Shown one piece after another: positions 1 to 12,673 of a stretch of DNA of 64,000 nt. Within the stretch, counting starts at the first letter, position 1. Each line of letters begins with the position of its first letter. Position numbers and translations under genes: made by a program. The notes under the pieces are model-generated. The model was not told the DNA's origin and searched no databases. It was given only the letters and a program-made list of their open reading frames with translations. Source of the stretch: Apostichopus japonicus (taxonomy: Eukaryota; Echinodermata; Holothuroidea; Aspidochirotida; Stichopodidae); NCBI RefSeq assembly GCF_037975245.1, contig NC_092564.1, positions 3,125,984 to 3,189,983 on the forward strand, read 5' to 3'.

Positions 1-276
1 TACATTAGCGCAAAACGATTGTCCGGGAAACATACATGGAGGAGTAAATCTATGTGATGTGTGCTCGGATGTTGATTGCTGCCTGTATCGTGAGTATACA
101 CAACTCTCATATATACTCAGTCATACTCTCATACTATACATGTACACAACTCTCATACTCATACTCGAATAGTTAATTGGAGGGGTCTCATTTTTACCTG
201 CAATCTTTAAGGATGACTGGAGACAGAATGTCTTGTTACTCTGTCGATATGTCATAGCCAAAGAACCAAACATCCT
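1..276. other. Unassigned sequence with short CTCATACT-type repeats
   Basis: No coding exon or recognised transposon is visible. At about 95-170 short motifs such as ACTCTCATA and TCATACTCA recur irregularly, a small degenerate simple repeat. Confidence 0.5.
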
Positions 277-289
277 GTGTGCATGGTGA

Positions 290-1007
<718 letters not shown>

Positions 1008-3495
1008 TCATCCCGCACCTTGATAACTGCAATGCTCTTTATTTGGTCTTCCATATACGTCATTACTACCACTTCAATCCATCCAAAACCAGGCTGCCAA
1101 CGATAGTGCTAGTGAGTGTTTACGGAGCCTGCATTGGCTTCCCATAGCTCAGCGAATCAAATTTAAACTTATTTGCTTAGTATTCAAATGTATCCATAAC
1201 CAGGCTCCAGATTATCTCCATACCATGTTGATTACACGTGTCTCCCCATACAGCATCAGGAGCATTTCTTCCCACTCGTTATATATTCCCACCACGCGCA
1301 CCAAATTTGGTAGCCGGGCTTTCGCTGTGTGTGGGCCCAAAATATGAAATGACTTGCCTTCGTACGTCTGCGGGATCAGGTGTACGGCATGCCATACGTT
1401 TCAAAAATGTCCAAAACAATATAAGCATGTCCAAAATAATATAAGCATGTCCAAATTTATATAAACATGTCGAAACTAATATGAGTATGTCCAAAAATAA
1501 TAAGAGCATGTCCAAAATAATATGAGAGTGTCGAAAGACTATATGAGCATGTCCAACATATTAAAAGAATGTCGAAAAATAATACAAGAGGGACAAATGT
1601 AACTGCCTAATTCAATTTTGTATTGAACATTTTGGCGTTTTAAGTTACGCCATATGTTGCAAAATATCCAAAAAAATATAAGCATGTCCAAACTTATATG
1701 AGCATGTCCAAATTTATATAGACATGTCAAAACTATATGAGCATGTCCAAAATAATACGCGCATGTCCAAACACATATAAGTATGTCAAAATATAATATG
1801 AGCACGCCCAAAATTATATGAGAGTGTCGAATAATAATATAGAAGTCTCGAGTGTAACTGCTAACTTCAACTTTGTTATGAACATTTTGGCGTTTGAAGT
1901 CACGCCAAATTTTTTCAAATATCGAACTTTTATATTGGTATGTCGAAAAAAAATTAGCTTACAATACCTTCTTTAGAGGTAATTTGTATCAACTGACACA
2001 ATGGTTATCATTATGACAATATATTATTGAAACATTCTTCTGTTTTTGTGACGCAAATAATTCAAAATATGTAAAAACAAGACCATCACCTAACATTTTT
2101 CCTTTTTACATCCCTACGTAATGTGAGTGGTTTCGCCCTGCCTAGAGGTGCTGAGATTATTCATATATTGTTGCGAAGGCAAAGAAGTTCACGTGCGAAA
2201 GTACGTACAACATGCACAAGCGCTAACAACGTACAGTAGTTATCGCACATGCGTACGTTGACAGTGAAAATGAACTACTATACTGTGTTACTTTTTTAAC
2301 GGAAAATTGTGACACTTAATTACGGTTACCAGGCGAAGTCGGACACTAGCCCAGAATTTAAAAAAAGAAGCCTAGGTTAGGGGTATTCAACGTTTAATCT
2401 TCACTCTCAACTTTTAACTAAATTTCAAGATGGAAACGTGGGAAGAACTCGCCAACTACATATTATTGATTAAACCGCGTCACCGCGTGGAATGTTGGAC
2501 ACAGTGGTTCTTCGTATTAAACTCACTGATAGTTACAGCACCTTGGGGCCAGGTTGATCACTCGCGCTACGAAACAACTCAACTAATATTTCCTCGAAAA
2601 TAAAATCGTTCTTGATCGAAATATCATTAAAATATTAACACACACACTAATACGGTAATGGATGAACTGTATATCGTCTTAAGTTACGCTGGATATGGTG
2701 TTTTTGTTTTCAGCATACCAAAATAAAAAGTTTGATATTTGGAACATATGGCGTAAAATTCAAACGCCTGACTGTTCATTACAAAGTTGAATCGAGCAGT
2801 TACGCTCGAGACTTTTGTATTATTTTTCAACACTCTTATATTATTTTGGACATGCTCTTATAGTCTTTCGACACTCTTATATTATTTTGGACATGCTCTC
2901 ATTATTTTTGGACATACTCATATTGGTTTCGACATGTTTATATAAATTTGGACATGCTTATATTTTTTGGGATATTTTGCAACAGATAGCGTGAATTCAG
3001 ATGCCAAAATGTTCACTAAAAAGTTGAAGTTAGCAGTTACATTCGACATGTTCATATAATTTTTCGACACTCTCATATTATTTTGGGCATGATCATATTA
3101 TTTTTGGACATACTTATATTAGTTTCGATATGTTTATATAAATTTGGACATGCTTATATTTTTTTGGACATGCTTATATTTTTTTGGACATGCTTATATT
3201 ATTTTGGACATGCTTATATAGTTTTGGACATTTTTGATACATTTGGCATTCCGTACAGGTGTCTTTCCCTACTTTCAAGAAATCCCCTAAGACACATCTT
3301 TTTAGCGAAGCATTTGGTTAAGTCTCTTGCCTGTCTCTGTGGTTGTCTTTTGTCTTGCCTAGTTGTTATTTGTATCTTATCTTCGTATTGCTTACTTCTT
3401 TTTGTATATACTTGTGTTTAGCTATATGTTTTGTAAAGCGCCATAGAATATCTTTTTAGTCATGGCGCTATAGAAATATTGTAATAATAATAATG
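1008..3495 (+). pseudogene. CR1-like LINE 3' end (RT C-terminus, 3' tail), interrupted by an insertion
   Basis: Conceptual translation of 1008-1385 gives the typical C-terminal region of CR1-like pol: an LDYCN motif, a SLHWLP-like motif near 1128, KFKL, FKCIHNQAPDYL, then SSHSL, RAFAVCGPK and NDLPS. It has frameshifts and stops, so it is dead. The reading resumes after the insertion at 3257 with a TFKKSPKTHLF-like motif. A non-coding 3' end follows: TGTAAAGCGC at about 3433, GCGCTATAGAAAT at about 3465, and an AATAAT tail ending near 3495. LINEs of this type copy themselves by target-primed reverse transcription. The 1386-3252 insertion is a separate element. Confidence 0.8.
1386..3252. mobile_element. 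1.87-kb foldback DNA element with minisatellite arms and 4-bp TSD GTAC
   Basis: The ends are inverted: left GGCATGCCATACGTTTCAAA, right (reverse complement) GGAATGCCAAATGTATCAAA. GTAC lies directly outside both ends (1382-1385 and 3253-3256) and reads as a 4-bp target duplication; with one copy removed the host LINE frame continues. Each arm (about 1400-1960 and 2690-3235) holds 16-18-bp units of the form 'catgtccaaaataatataag', inverted on the right arm. Each arm also has a block with 'gaacattttggcgttt' and 'gttacgcc' in opposite orientation. No transposase ORF is seen in the centre, so the element is non-autonomous; its superfamily is not recognised. Confidence 0.85.
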
Positions 3496-3499
3496 TCTC

Positions 3500-4185
3500 T
3501 TTAGAAGATTTGAATGCAGTCCTTTTTGTCTAAGAGAAAAAGAAAGAAATGTAGCTATACGACAACGCAAATATATCACTCACTACCCTTGCATAACAAA
3601 GTGTAGAGAAATAATTCTAATTCGATGATAAGAGTTAAATTCACATCGCTGTGACGTTATTATTCTGGACACTTTGAAAGAGTGAATTCCCATGCACTGA
3701 TTAGAAACTAATAGTGTTGTGAAGATTCAAGTAGGCCCAATAAACTGCAATGGGTCCACTATATTCTTTTCTGTCCAATTCGGTTCTCATAATTCAAGCT
3801 GTCGGTCACGGTTATGATTAAGCACACAACCGGTTAACACAAAAGGTACGGCGTTTTTAGTTGAGCGAAAAGACAGTGTACGTATTTCATATTCGCTGAA
3901 ATAACTTTAATCCCATAACAACAACAAAATGCACTATTTCAGAGTTTACACAAAATACAATGTACAAGTCCCGTGGAACCGCATGTTTCTTTTCCAATGT
4001 GTTTATGCTATTTTCTTGTCACAATTAAAATGATAGATAACAAATGTAGGCAAATTTGGCATAAAATCATTTCCCATGTCCAAATAACAGAATAAATGGA
4101 TGTAACTTCAATACGAATTTCAAGATGAGGTCAAGAAATGCAGCTTAAAAGTAGTTTTATTTTCTCAATTTTGTTTCTTTATCAG
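3500..4185. other. No recognisable feature
   Basis: Mixed AT-rich sequence without exon-like ORFs, inverted repeats or known repeat motifs that I can identify. Confidence 0.4.
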
Positions 4186-4298
4186 CGATGGTTTCGGAAG
4201 ACACACTTGACCTACGTTCACGGTGGAATCGACTGGTGATAGCGACAATCCATGGAACGTTAAAGCCTCCTTACGATGGGATCCGCCAACAGGGAATG
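4186..4298 (+). CDS. Candidate internal exon, gene unknown
   Basis: A pyrimidine tract and acceptor (ttgtttctttatcag) precede 113 nt open in one frame only (two bases, then 37 codons from ATG at 4188 to ATG at 4296). A strong donor, GTAAGTG, follows. It lies 1.1 kb upstream of the FN3-gene exon at 5417, but it ends in phase 0 while that exon needs a phase-1 partner. A direct join is therefore impossible: an exon between them would have to exist, or this exon belongs elsewhere. The encoded peptide contains RWNRLVIATIHGTLKPPYDG and matches nothing I know. Confidence 0.35.
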
Positions 4299-4394
4299 GT
4301 AAGTGAAGAATAAGTCTATGCTACAGTGGTCCTGAAGTGACAGCCATGATGTACACTCACTATGTTAGTATATCAGGACATCATAGCTAACTTG

Positions 4395-4690
4395 GGCTGG
4401 TGCTGTGGCCGAGTAGATAGAGGCGGTGGCATTTGAAGCAATGAGGCTTAGCAATAGGAAGGTTACTGGTTCGATACCCGGCTAGGTCACAGTAAGGTGG
4501 GTTTCTCACCCAAGCGCAATATACGGTTTTCCCGTCTGAAATGACTTTCTAAATTCAAAAAGATTCCAAATTTGAGTTAAAATGTTGAATTGGAAGCCAC
4601 CCGACGTGTATGTTGTAATCCATAAGCCCTTGCGGGTTTCTCCCACATTTGTGATCGCTTAAGCGTCGTAAAAATAACTACTGGTTACTA
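4395..4690 (+). mobile_element. tRNA-derived SINE
   Basis: The head at about 4399-4490 looks like a degenerate tRNA. It has an A-box-like block TGGCCGAGTAGATAGAGGC at about 4407 and a B box GGTTCGATACC at about 4470, the internal RNA polymerase III promoter layout. A non-tRNA body follows, with 'aagcccttgcgggtttctcc' at about 4625. It sits in non-coding sequence upstream of the FN3-gene exon at 5417. Confidence 0.75.
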
Positions 4691-5416
4691 TTGTTATAAT
4701 TTGTGGGTAAAAATTGACGAAATGTGAAACAATTGTCGATGTGTTATGACTTGTCAAGTTACACTTATATGCCATCTAGTCTAAACATGTCATCTAGTCC
4801 AGACACAACAACTGGAACCCCCATGGTCCAAACAAGAACAGTATTAAAACATTGACTTTAGACAGACTTTTTAGTCTTGACATTTCAAAGTTCAAGCGTC
4901 GAGAGTAAAAGTGAGCGCTAATCAGCTTTCTATAACTATGGATATTCACCTTAAAAATATGTTAAATCTATGGAATGCTCGGTTTCCATACCAACCTTGA
5001 CGATGAAGATGGCTCCTCATTGCAGACCTATACTTTAATATTCAGCCAAGGCACTGTTTTACACATTCTAATAAAAAAATAATATGTTTATATGAATTTC
5101 ATATGAACAACAGAACATTATTGCATGACATTCAACATTTCTCTTTGACAAATTTGTGATGAATTAGAAAGTTACCCTTTCATGATATTAATCTCTTACG
5201 TGGTCAAAACCCCGAAAACAAAAAAAAAGCCGTTTTAGTTGAAAATGGGAAACTGTTGGCCCCTTTCCTATCTCCCGTCTCATATATGGGGACAAGAGGA
5301 ATACGAAGCAAGTGATAACAATACAGACATTATTGCATGTCATTTACATTATGGTTATCTTGTCTAAAGTTGCGATGACGTCACCATGTTCTTTGTTTCT
5401 CTCTTTTGTATATTAG

Positions 5417-8400
5417 GCAATTACAGCTATTCTGTAGACTTTCGTCCTAGTGTCTCACAAAGTGATATTGAGGATATGGACGGTAATAAATCGACATTGA
5501 ATTATGTAGTAAACTGTCAACAAATACCGACTTCCACCAATTGTCTCGATCGGTTTTTATTCGAGACCGTAACAGTAAGTATAATTAAGTGCCTAATCAC
5601 TCTATACTCATAGCTATTACAGTAACTACTGTTCATTTTCCAAAACCGTGCATCAGTAACTACTGCGATGTGTTCGTAACACGGTAACATGTATTACAAG
5701 TGGCACAATAACTATACTACAAAGCTGTTACACGTTCCCATGTAAGACAAAGAACTGCGCGACTGGACAAGGAGTCTATGAGTATTTGACGTGGTAAACT
5801 ATAACTATATTAAGGCCTAATTTAGACGTGGAGCTACCCAAAAGGCTAATCTAGGTCCCCCCACTCCCCAACCTTAGGTCCCATTTTGTGTATCTGTTTT
5901 GTATCTATTTGAGACTTGCACACACTCACCTGTCCGTGAAGAATTTTTCAATCAAATAGATTTACTGATCCGATTAGAGCAAAGTTAGTCACCAACTGAA
6001 TTTCGCATGTAGTATAAAACTAGGGAGTAGTCTTCGTTACCCAGCCGCCGCGCATTTTAACCTTTCGGACTCGTAGTTCAACGTGTAACAGCTTTGCAGT
6101 AATTACTGTGCCACCTGTAACACATGTATGATGTTACAGTGTTGCGAACACAGCGCAGTATAGTTACCGAAGCACGGTTGTGGAACATGAGCAATAGTTA
6201 CTGTACTAGCTATGAGTATCGGGTGGCCTCATAGTGGAGATGCATGCAGGTCTTAAGCGGCGCAATGGTAATGGTTATGGTAAAAAATACCAGGAAAACC
6301 GGTTACTGGCGCGGCAGCTTCTAATTACTTGTTTTGGTAACTTGTCGACAGGATCCGATACTAATCCTGATCATTCTGATTATTTCCGTTACCCTAATCG
6401 ATAATCATATAAAAATGCAGTTCATTCGAATTAACGAGGGATAATTACATTTCAAAGATGATAAGAGTAAAAGACACAAATTTGACAAACTATTCATTTG
6501 CTTTTGCATGTGACTAAAATACATTTCTAAGAAAAACAAGGGGGGGGGGGGGTCGGACGAAGGCGTGAGCAGCCGAAGTCATCACCATCGAAAAGATTAT
6601 CCCTACTTATTACAAATTAAAGAAGAATATGATCCAAGCATCTTGGTGAAATTTGCATTCATTCCTGTATATATTGCATTTCTCGAGATATGGATCGAAT
6701 TGACATTTACACAGAATGTGTCATAAGTGAACGTGAAGCTAACAAGTGAGATTTCATAATTGTACCCATGTATGAAAGCAAAATAATTTCTTCTCTTTGT
6801 CCCCCCTTTATTTTCCACTCTACAGATTTGACCTTTATTTGGATTGGATATGTTATCCCAACTTTGCTTTATGGAATGTGAATGTTATCAATACCTACAC
6901 ATGTGTCTGTATTGTATCAATGTGTTAATTCCAACCATAATTTGAAGAAGAATATCTAAAGAAAAATATCAACAACAACAACAACAACAAAATTACAGTG
7001 TGAATCTATGACATCACACCCGTTTGCTTCTAGTTCACTGTTGATATACAAACATGTCAACTTTAAATATTAAAATAAAACAAACTGTTGGTTATCCACT
7101 AACGAGCCCGTGTAAGACAATGTGTAAAAGTAAGAGGGCGTGACGTTTTGATCCTACCAGGATCTTCTTCAGAGGCTGAATGACAAGTAGCTACAGTTAT
7201 CCTCCTACCTCTCCTTTTCCACCTGTTGGTTTCTTTCTTCTCTCCATCCCTTTTCTACTAATCCCCTTACATCTATCTCTTTTGTGTTTACCCTGCTTAT
7301 TAACCTGTCTGTATTCTGTGCGTGTAAATTGTCCCTTCTGTTACTGTTACTTGTCATTCAGCCTCTGAAGAAGATCCTGCTATTGGATCGAAACGTCAGG
7401 CCCTCGTATACTCTTATTTTACACAACTTTAAATATTATGAACTCGAAAACGATACGTAGGAGTAGCAAATGGCCCCAGGTTGCTTGGATTGTGTTCTTC
7501 TGTCATTAGCCAAAAATTATATTTCTCCGCACTATCCATTTAAAGAATGACCTTAGGCACTAATTCACAATCACAACGCGTACATAGCGCGGCGACCGCA
7601 ATATAAACGTGTGTTATGCTAACACTGCATGAAACTGTGCTATACATTACGTACATTTATATACATACATGATATATATACACTGTACAGGGCAATATAT
7701 TACATATACCGTATCACGTGACCAAGACAGAAAGTGGAGTAACGGTGTACCAGCGAAACCTATGAAATTGGCCCGCTGAGAGAATACCTTTAAATGTTGA
7801 TATATTGCAGAACATTAGACACACTCTTATCAATCCAAGTTATATTTCTACAACACTTTTAATCTATAAAAACAAAAATGACCATTGAAATGAGTGAATG
7901 TCATCAACCAAAGCGGCTGGACCATTAAGTCTAATATACACATACCATAATGTCAGTTCCTCTGATGCAACACAAAACTCAATAGTCAAACATTATACTT
8001 TAATAATGGCCTCAAATGACATGTTTTACAATACATTTCGAATTTGTCAACGAACATATGGTGTTGAATTATCACCCAAGGGTGTTCTCTTGTTGACATG
8101 AAATTAATATAAAATGATTTGGATTGAGTTATTAAAATTTAATGAAAAGTGGATCATCATGTTGAAGCCTCAAAGGAGCATTCCATAGTTTGATCACATT
8201 TGAAAATCTATTTCGACAGTCTAATTTTTACCTTTTTCTTGAACTATAACTATCAAAACTAAAATTATGCCTAAAGCCAGCCTTTAAGTGTACAACCGGC
8301 CCACCGCACCTCCCGTATACCTTCTCCATCTTGGTTATATTCAGTTTCCTACAATTTCACTCACCTTGGCTCTTGCAAATGTTAAAGCCGAAACATCAGT

Positions 8401-9796
8401 TGACAATAACAAAACCCTCCCAAAGCCCCTACTGAATTAAAATATTTTAATTAAAAGTATTTTAATTCAATATTATAATAATTTAATATTTTAAGAGCCT
8501 AGCAACTGTTACCTTGTTGACCGTGTTAATTCCAGTCATTCTCCCAACTGAAGGTTTCCCTCCTAGGGGTGTCTAACACGGTTACAACGCGTTATATTCG
8601 TATTCGTGCTGCAAAGGTCCAATCACAAAATTGGCACATGCAGGCCCCTTTCTTCAATTGGAGGCAACTATAAACGACTAAATAACTCCCATGGATTAGC
8701 TTGAATATCCAGACACAATATCCATGGTTATTCTCAAAGACTCACAACAGGTGTTCTAGTGAGTAAAGAAATGAAATATTTCACTTTAACTAATGAACTA
8801 ATAACATGAAAATTCTGTACTTTATACTGACCATGCTTTATGTAATATTTCTTTCCGTAGCACGAGCCTACGGCTGAATTTGGGGGCTTACTTTCGGTTA
8901 TCTCTACCACATTCGGGTATGTTAACAATATAGGTTTTTGATTTAGCGGGTTTGTATTTGTTTTATTCCGGCGAAAGATAATTTTCACGTTTCATCTGGT
9001 GAATTATTATGTTTTTATTTCCTTTTTTATTATATGACGTGATTTTAGCTTGATGAATTCTGTGTGTTTGTTGGTGGTTATTGCTTACAGCCTATTATAA
9101 TGATGTACTTTTTTATTAGTCATATTAGTGTGTGCTTCTGATCAAGTTCATTTGCATTCATGGAGAGCTTCAAGGGCGTAGGAACCGGGGGGCTGGGGGC
9201 GCCAGCCCCCCCCCCAGTGAAAAATATGGGGGGCGGAAGTATCATTCCGCCCCCCCCCCTGCTCCGCGAGTCAGAAAACCCCTTTTTCGTTTCCAAATGA
9301 GAAAAAAATCTCATTTGGAGCACCAAATTGCATCTATAAGGCCAGGTGAAAATGCAAAATTATTTACAAAATGGATTGGGTGTTGAAGTGTGCTATATTG
9401 CACCAAATTGCATCTGAGGCCACCTGGAAATGCAAAAAAAATCCAAAGGGGAGGGGGCACCCCTCCCCTTAGACCCCTCCCCAGGCCGGCCGGCCATCAG
9501 TCTTAGCCCCCCACTCAAAAGTACCTTCCTACGCCACTGGAGAGCTTGTATTGATAAGTCTCCTTCCACCACCCCCATGCCAATCCCACCCCATCCATAA
9601 CCCCATTCCCACCCCAGTCTTGAAAACCAATCGACACACTCGACTGCTGAAGTATTTTCTTTACTTTTTAGATTCAATCGGTGGTTAACGGCTCGTTTGC
9701 TTCTAATCATCTCTGCGAGACCAGAGAGAATGTTATGTTCGAAGGATTATTAGCACCCTTGATTACTGCTCCAGGTATACACATCATCTTATATAA

Positions 9797-9869
<73 letters not shown>

Positions 9870-9886
9870 CTATGTACATATCATGA

Positions 9887-9918
<32 letters not shown>

Positions 9919-9937
9919 GTTTATATACGTTTATATA

Positions 9938-9969
<32 letters not shown>

Positions 9970-10972
9970 CTTCATGAAATCAAAGCCACATGTTTTCATG
10001 TCCCTCGAGGTTTGTGTCACCCCCACCCCCCCACCCATTGAAACGTATTTTAACACCTTGTTTACAAAATGGAGATTGTCATTGGCAGCGAAAAGTTAAT
10101 GGTATAACACTGCACTTTAAGTATTCCATGTGAATACATATATTTTACATTGTCCCTATGGCTACGAACAATTTTGAGCTACAACAAACATGAATTTTAA
10201 GGCGATTATTACAAAATCTTTCTTCGTGTTTTCTCTTTCCTTTGTAGACTGTTTTGAAAGTACTAAGAATATCACTTATTGCAACATGCAACGTAAGTAT
10301 ATATGAGAAAGTATATATTTGGTATATCCACTAAGACAGATTTTGTTATAAGTTCTTAATAATTTCATTGAGCAGTTTAGTTACAGAAGTCATCATTTTA
10401 CGATATAATGACAATATTTATCCTATAGCAATATGATGTGACGTGCATGTGCGATGTGATGTGATATGACGCGACGACGCAATATCATCTTCCAATCAAT
10501 TTATATCATATATGGATACAAAAACTTTCTTTTCATAATTATGGTTGCTTACGATCATTCATTGGCGTTTTGTATCTTTTGGCGTTCCATGCGAGCATTG
10601 TCACACAGATGTTAGATTTTTTGTTTTGTGCATACATCTTGATTAATCGTGCAAATGACCATTTTCTTAAAAAAAAATCTCATTTCTTATGATCCAACTG
10701 ATGTTTCGATTCACATGGAAGTTAAAACTGTGTTTATAATCCTTTCCGATACAGCCAAGGTTCCAATAGCTAGCATACCACGTGATCTACATGTGGAATA
10801 TGACCTATACGCTGACCCCGAATTTGCGTTAGTTAATGTATCGTGGAAGGAACCAATATCTGTAAACGGCGAAATTAAGTCATACAGTGTCGCAATTACC
10901 AAAGTTGTTAACGAGGTCCGTACACTGATTGGCGAACCGATAAAGGAAGGTTATATTGTAGAATCAATGTGA
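5417..10972 (+). CDS. Partial gene for an extracellular protein with an FN3 domain, four exons
   Basis: Four exons fit by splice motifs and phase: 5417-5574 (acceptor tattag, donor GTAAGT, phase 1 to 0), 9672-9774 (0 to 1), 10248-10292 (1 to 1, donor GTAAGT) and 10755 onward (phase 1). The first three encode a cysteine-bearing region (VNCQQ, TNCLD, HLCET, CFES, TYC) with NYS, NKS, NGS and NIT sequons, suggesting a secreted or surface protein. The last encodes the first half of an FN3 fold: [18 protein letters not shown], then [10 protein letters not shown]. The frame runs to a TGA at 10970-10972. Most FN3 domains are split by an intron here, so a donor near 10951 (weak GTTATA) is likely and the gene probably continues. 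The signal-peptide exon was not found. Similar FN3 exons occur in many receptors, so the parent family is unknown. Confidence 0.6.
5606..6219. mobile_element. Long-TIR MITE in the FN3-gene intron
   Basis: The left arm (about 5606-5735, starting ACTCATAGCTATTACAGTAA) and right arm (about 6085-6217, ending TTACTGTACTAGCTATGAGT) are inverted copies over about 130 bp. Shared blocks include 'aaccgtgc', 'tgtgttcg', 'tgtaacac' and 'gctgttacacg'. The centre has no ORF. A fragment of the family lies at 41937-42020. I could not fix the TSD. Confidence 0.8.
6600..7060. repeat. Diverged copy of the 18-19 kb inverted-arm repeat
   Basis: At about 7005-7060 it reads TGACATCACACCCGTTTGCT, then 'agttcact' and 'caaacatgtcaact', matching 18390-18430 and 28740-28780. 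The left part (6640-6770) is a poorer match to the left arm of that family. It lies in the intron between FN3-gene exons 5417-5574 and 9672-9774. Confidence 0.5.
7104..7432. mobile_element. Foldback MITE with GATCTTCTTCAGAGGCTGAA arms
   Basis: The left arm at about 7110-7192 contains 'gggcgtgacgttttgatcc', then AGGATCTTCTTCAGAGGCTG and 'aatgacaagta'. The right arm at about 7347-7430 is its inverted partner, ending 'atcgaaacgtcaggccc' and 'ttattttacacaac'. The pyrimidine-rich centre has no gene. Similar foldback sequences are common in marine invertebrate genomes. Confidence 0.75.
7433..9162. other. Intron sequence of the FN3 gene, nothing recognised
   Basis: AT-rich sequence without supported exons. 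A small AT-rich palindromic patch lies at about 8440-8490 (TTTTAATTAAAAGTATTTTA). Confidence 0.4.
9171..9539. mobile_element. hAT-type MITE family 1, complete copy a
   Basis: The ends are CAAGGGCGTAGGAA and TTCCTACGCCACTG (inverted). The 8-bp TSD GAGAGCTT is exact at 9163-9170 and 9540-9547, as expected for hAT transposases. Inside are G/C-run palindromes around 'ggcgccagcc' and 'gcggaagtatcattccgc', and an approximately 36-bp direct repeat starting CACCAAATTGCATCT (about 9320 and 9400). It is non-coding and lies in the FN3-gene intron just upstream of the 9672 exon. Confidence 0.92.
9799..9970. repeat. (TA)n microsatellite, two blocks
   Basis: The blocks at about 9799-9868 and 9890-9970 lie immediately after the 9672-9774 exon donor. 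The (IY)n peptide readings are not genes. Confidence 0.95.
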
Positions 10973-11436
10973 TGTAGGCCTATAGCAGCAATACCGTTTA
11001 CTGTAGTTAACGAGGGACACTGGGTGTTGTTATGATGATCTTACTGGTGATGTGGAAAACAATACCTTTAGGGCAAGATGTCACATGTTGATATGTCTCC
11101 CCCACCCCACCCCCTCCCATCCACTCTCCTCACCGTATGTTAGGAAAGCTGTGGGAATGAAGAAATAGGAGGGATGGGGGTGGGTTAGGGTGGCTTCAGC
11201 GTACCGATGAATCACATGTGAAAACGCCCCGGAATTCATGAAAAAGATGTGACAACTGTATAACGCATTTGCATAGGGTTGTGTAAGAATATATATAAAT
11301 ATATTTTTAAAATCCTTTTTTTTCTCTATGAACGAACATCCCAACCATTGTTACTTTCCTGTCGTCTTTTCCTCCGAGTTCACTGGAAATAAAATCTGGG
11401 AGGAATAGGAGGGAATAGCATGGGATGGGATGGGAA
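10973..11436. other. Downstream or intronic sequence of the FN3 gene
   Basis: No exon is recognised. An AATAAA at about 11386 could be a poly(A) signal if the FN3 frame really ends at 10972; otherwise this is intron. Confidence 0.3.
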
Positions 11437-12092
11437 CAAGGGCGGCGGAACCGGGGGGGCACAGGGGGCACGTGCCCCCCCACTTTTCCTCAGGTTAAAA
11501 ATGTGCCCTTTTTCTACATAAAAATTGAGGTGTCTCAAGTTAGCAAGAGGCCAGGGAACCAGAATGAACACTCGGGAAGGGCCGTTTCCGGCCATCTGAG
11601 GGGTTTGTAAAACCACAAATTTTCTTGTACGCTCCGCGCCAACCGATGGTGGCGCTCCGCTCAGATAGTCCTGCATACAACTTTGCAAATCCTGGCTACG
11701 CCCCTGACTTTTAATGAATTTCAGAGGGTCAAACTCAAAGCTATTTCGAATGGGAAAAAATTTGTTAAGATATTAACAAGAAATAAACTCTAATTCGAAA
11801 GATATTTACATTAGCAACTAGCATGATTTCACCTCATTTTGTCTCAAAAGAAAACTTGTTCCTTGTATTCCAATTTACACATTGGTTATTGCAGTGCTAG
11901 TATGCATATTTTCCTTAAAGGGGGGGGGGGGTGGCGGGACGTTGATAGAGTGATGTGTATACGCAAATAAGTTAATGCAATAAGAGTTATAAAGGGTACT
12001 AAATATAACACTGCATCAGTCCAATCGAATTTCTGCAAAGTGCCCTTTGATGTCGGTGCCCCCCCAGATTGAAAGTGCTTCCGCCGCCCTTG
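11437..12092. mobile_element. hAT-type non-autonomous element, 656 bp, TSD GATGGGAA
   Basis: The left end is CAAGGGCGGCGGAA and the right end TTCCGCCGCCCTTG. The 8-bp duplication GATGGGAA is exact at 11429-11436 and 12093-12100. The first 270 bp match the 57826-58032 repeat (family 2), including the block 'cgctccgcgccaaccgatgg', which can form a GCGCCA/TGGCGC hairpin. An internal end-like motif 'ggctacgcccctg' at 11694-11706 suggests a composite history. No ORF encodes a transposase. Confidence 0.9.
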
Positions 12093-12296
12093 GATGGGAA
12101 GGAGGGAAATTGGATGGGAGGGGAGAGCGGTTATGGTGTGTTTATAGGTATGAGGGGAGGTGATATCTAGTACTGTGGATAAGTTCCCCTCTCAGCCAGT
12201 AAATTAGAAAATAGTCACTGATCTAACCCTAAAAAAAAACTATAAGGAAAACTGTCAACCCAGTAAATTATTGTTAATATCTACATGTATGATACT

Positions 12297-12673
12297 CAAG
12301 GGCGTAGGAACCGGGGGGGGGGCTGGGGGGGGGGGGGCGCCATCCCCCCAGTGAAAAATATGGAGGGCGGAAGTATCATTCCGCCCCCCCCCCCGCTTCG
12401 CAAGTCAGAAAACCCCTTTTTCATTTCCAAATGAGAAAAAAAATCTCATTTGGAGCACCAAATTGCATCTAAGGCCTGGTGAAAATACAAAATTAAGTTT
12501 ACAAAATGGAGTGGGTGTTGAAGTGTACTATATTGCACCAAATTGCATCTGAGGCTACCTGGAAATGCAAAAAATTCCAAAGGGGAGAGGGCATCCCCTC
12601 CCCTTAGACCCCTCCCCCAGGCCGGCCATCAGTCTTCAGCCCCCCCATTCGAAAGTACCTTCCTACGCCACTG
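12297..12673. mobile_element. hAT-type MITE family 1, complete copy b
   Basis: It has the same ends (CAAGGGCGTAGGAA / TTCCTACGCCACTG) and internal layout as 9171-9539. The exact 8-bp TSD ATGATACT lies at 12289-12296 and 12674-12681. Confidence 0.92.

Noticed and set aside
4399-4490. Genuine tRNA gene
   Set aside because: Boxes A and B are present, but the acceptor and anticodon stems do not pair well and a SINE body follows.
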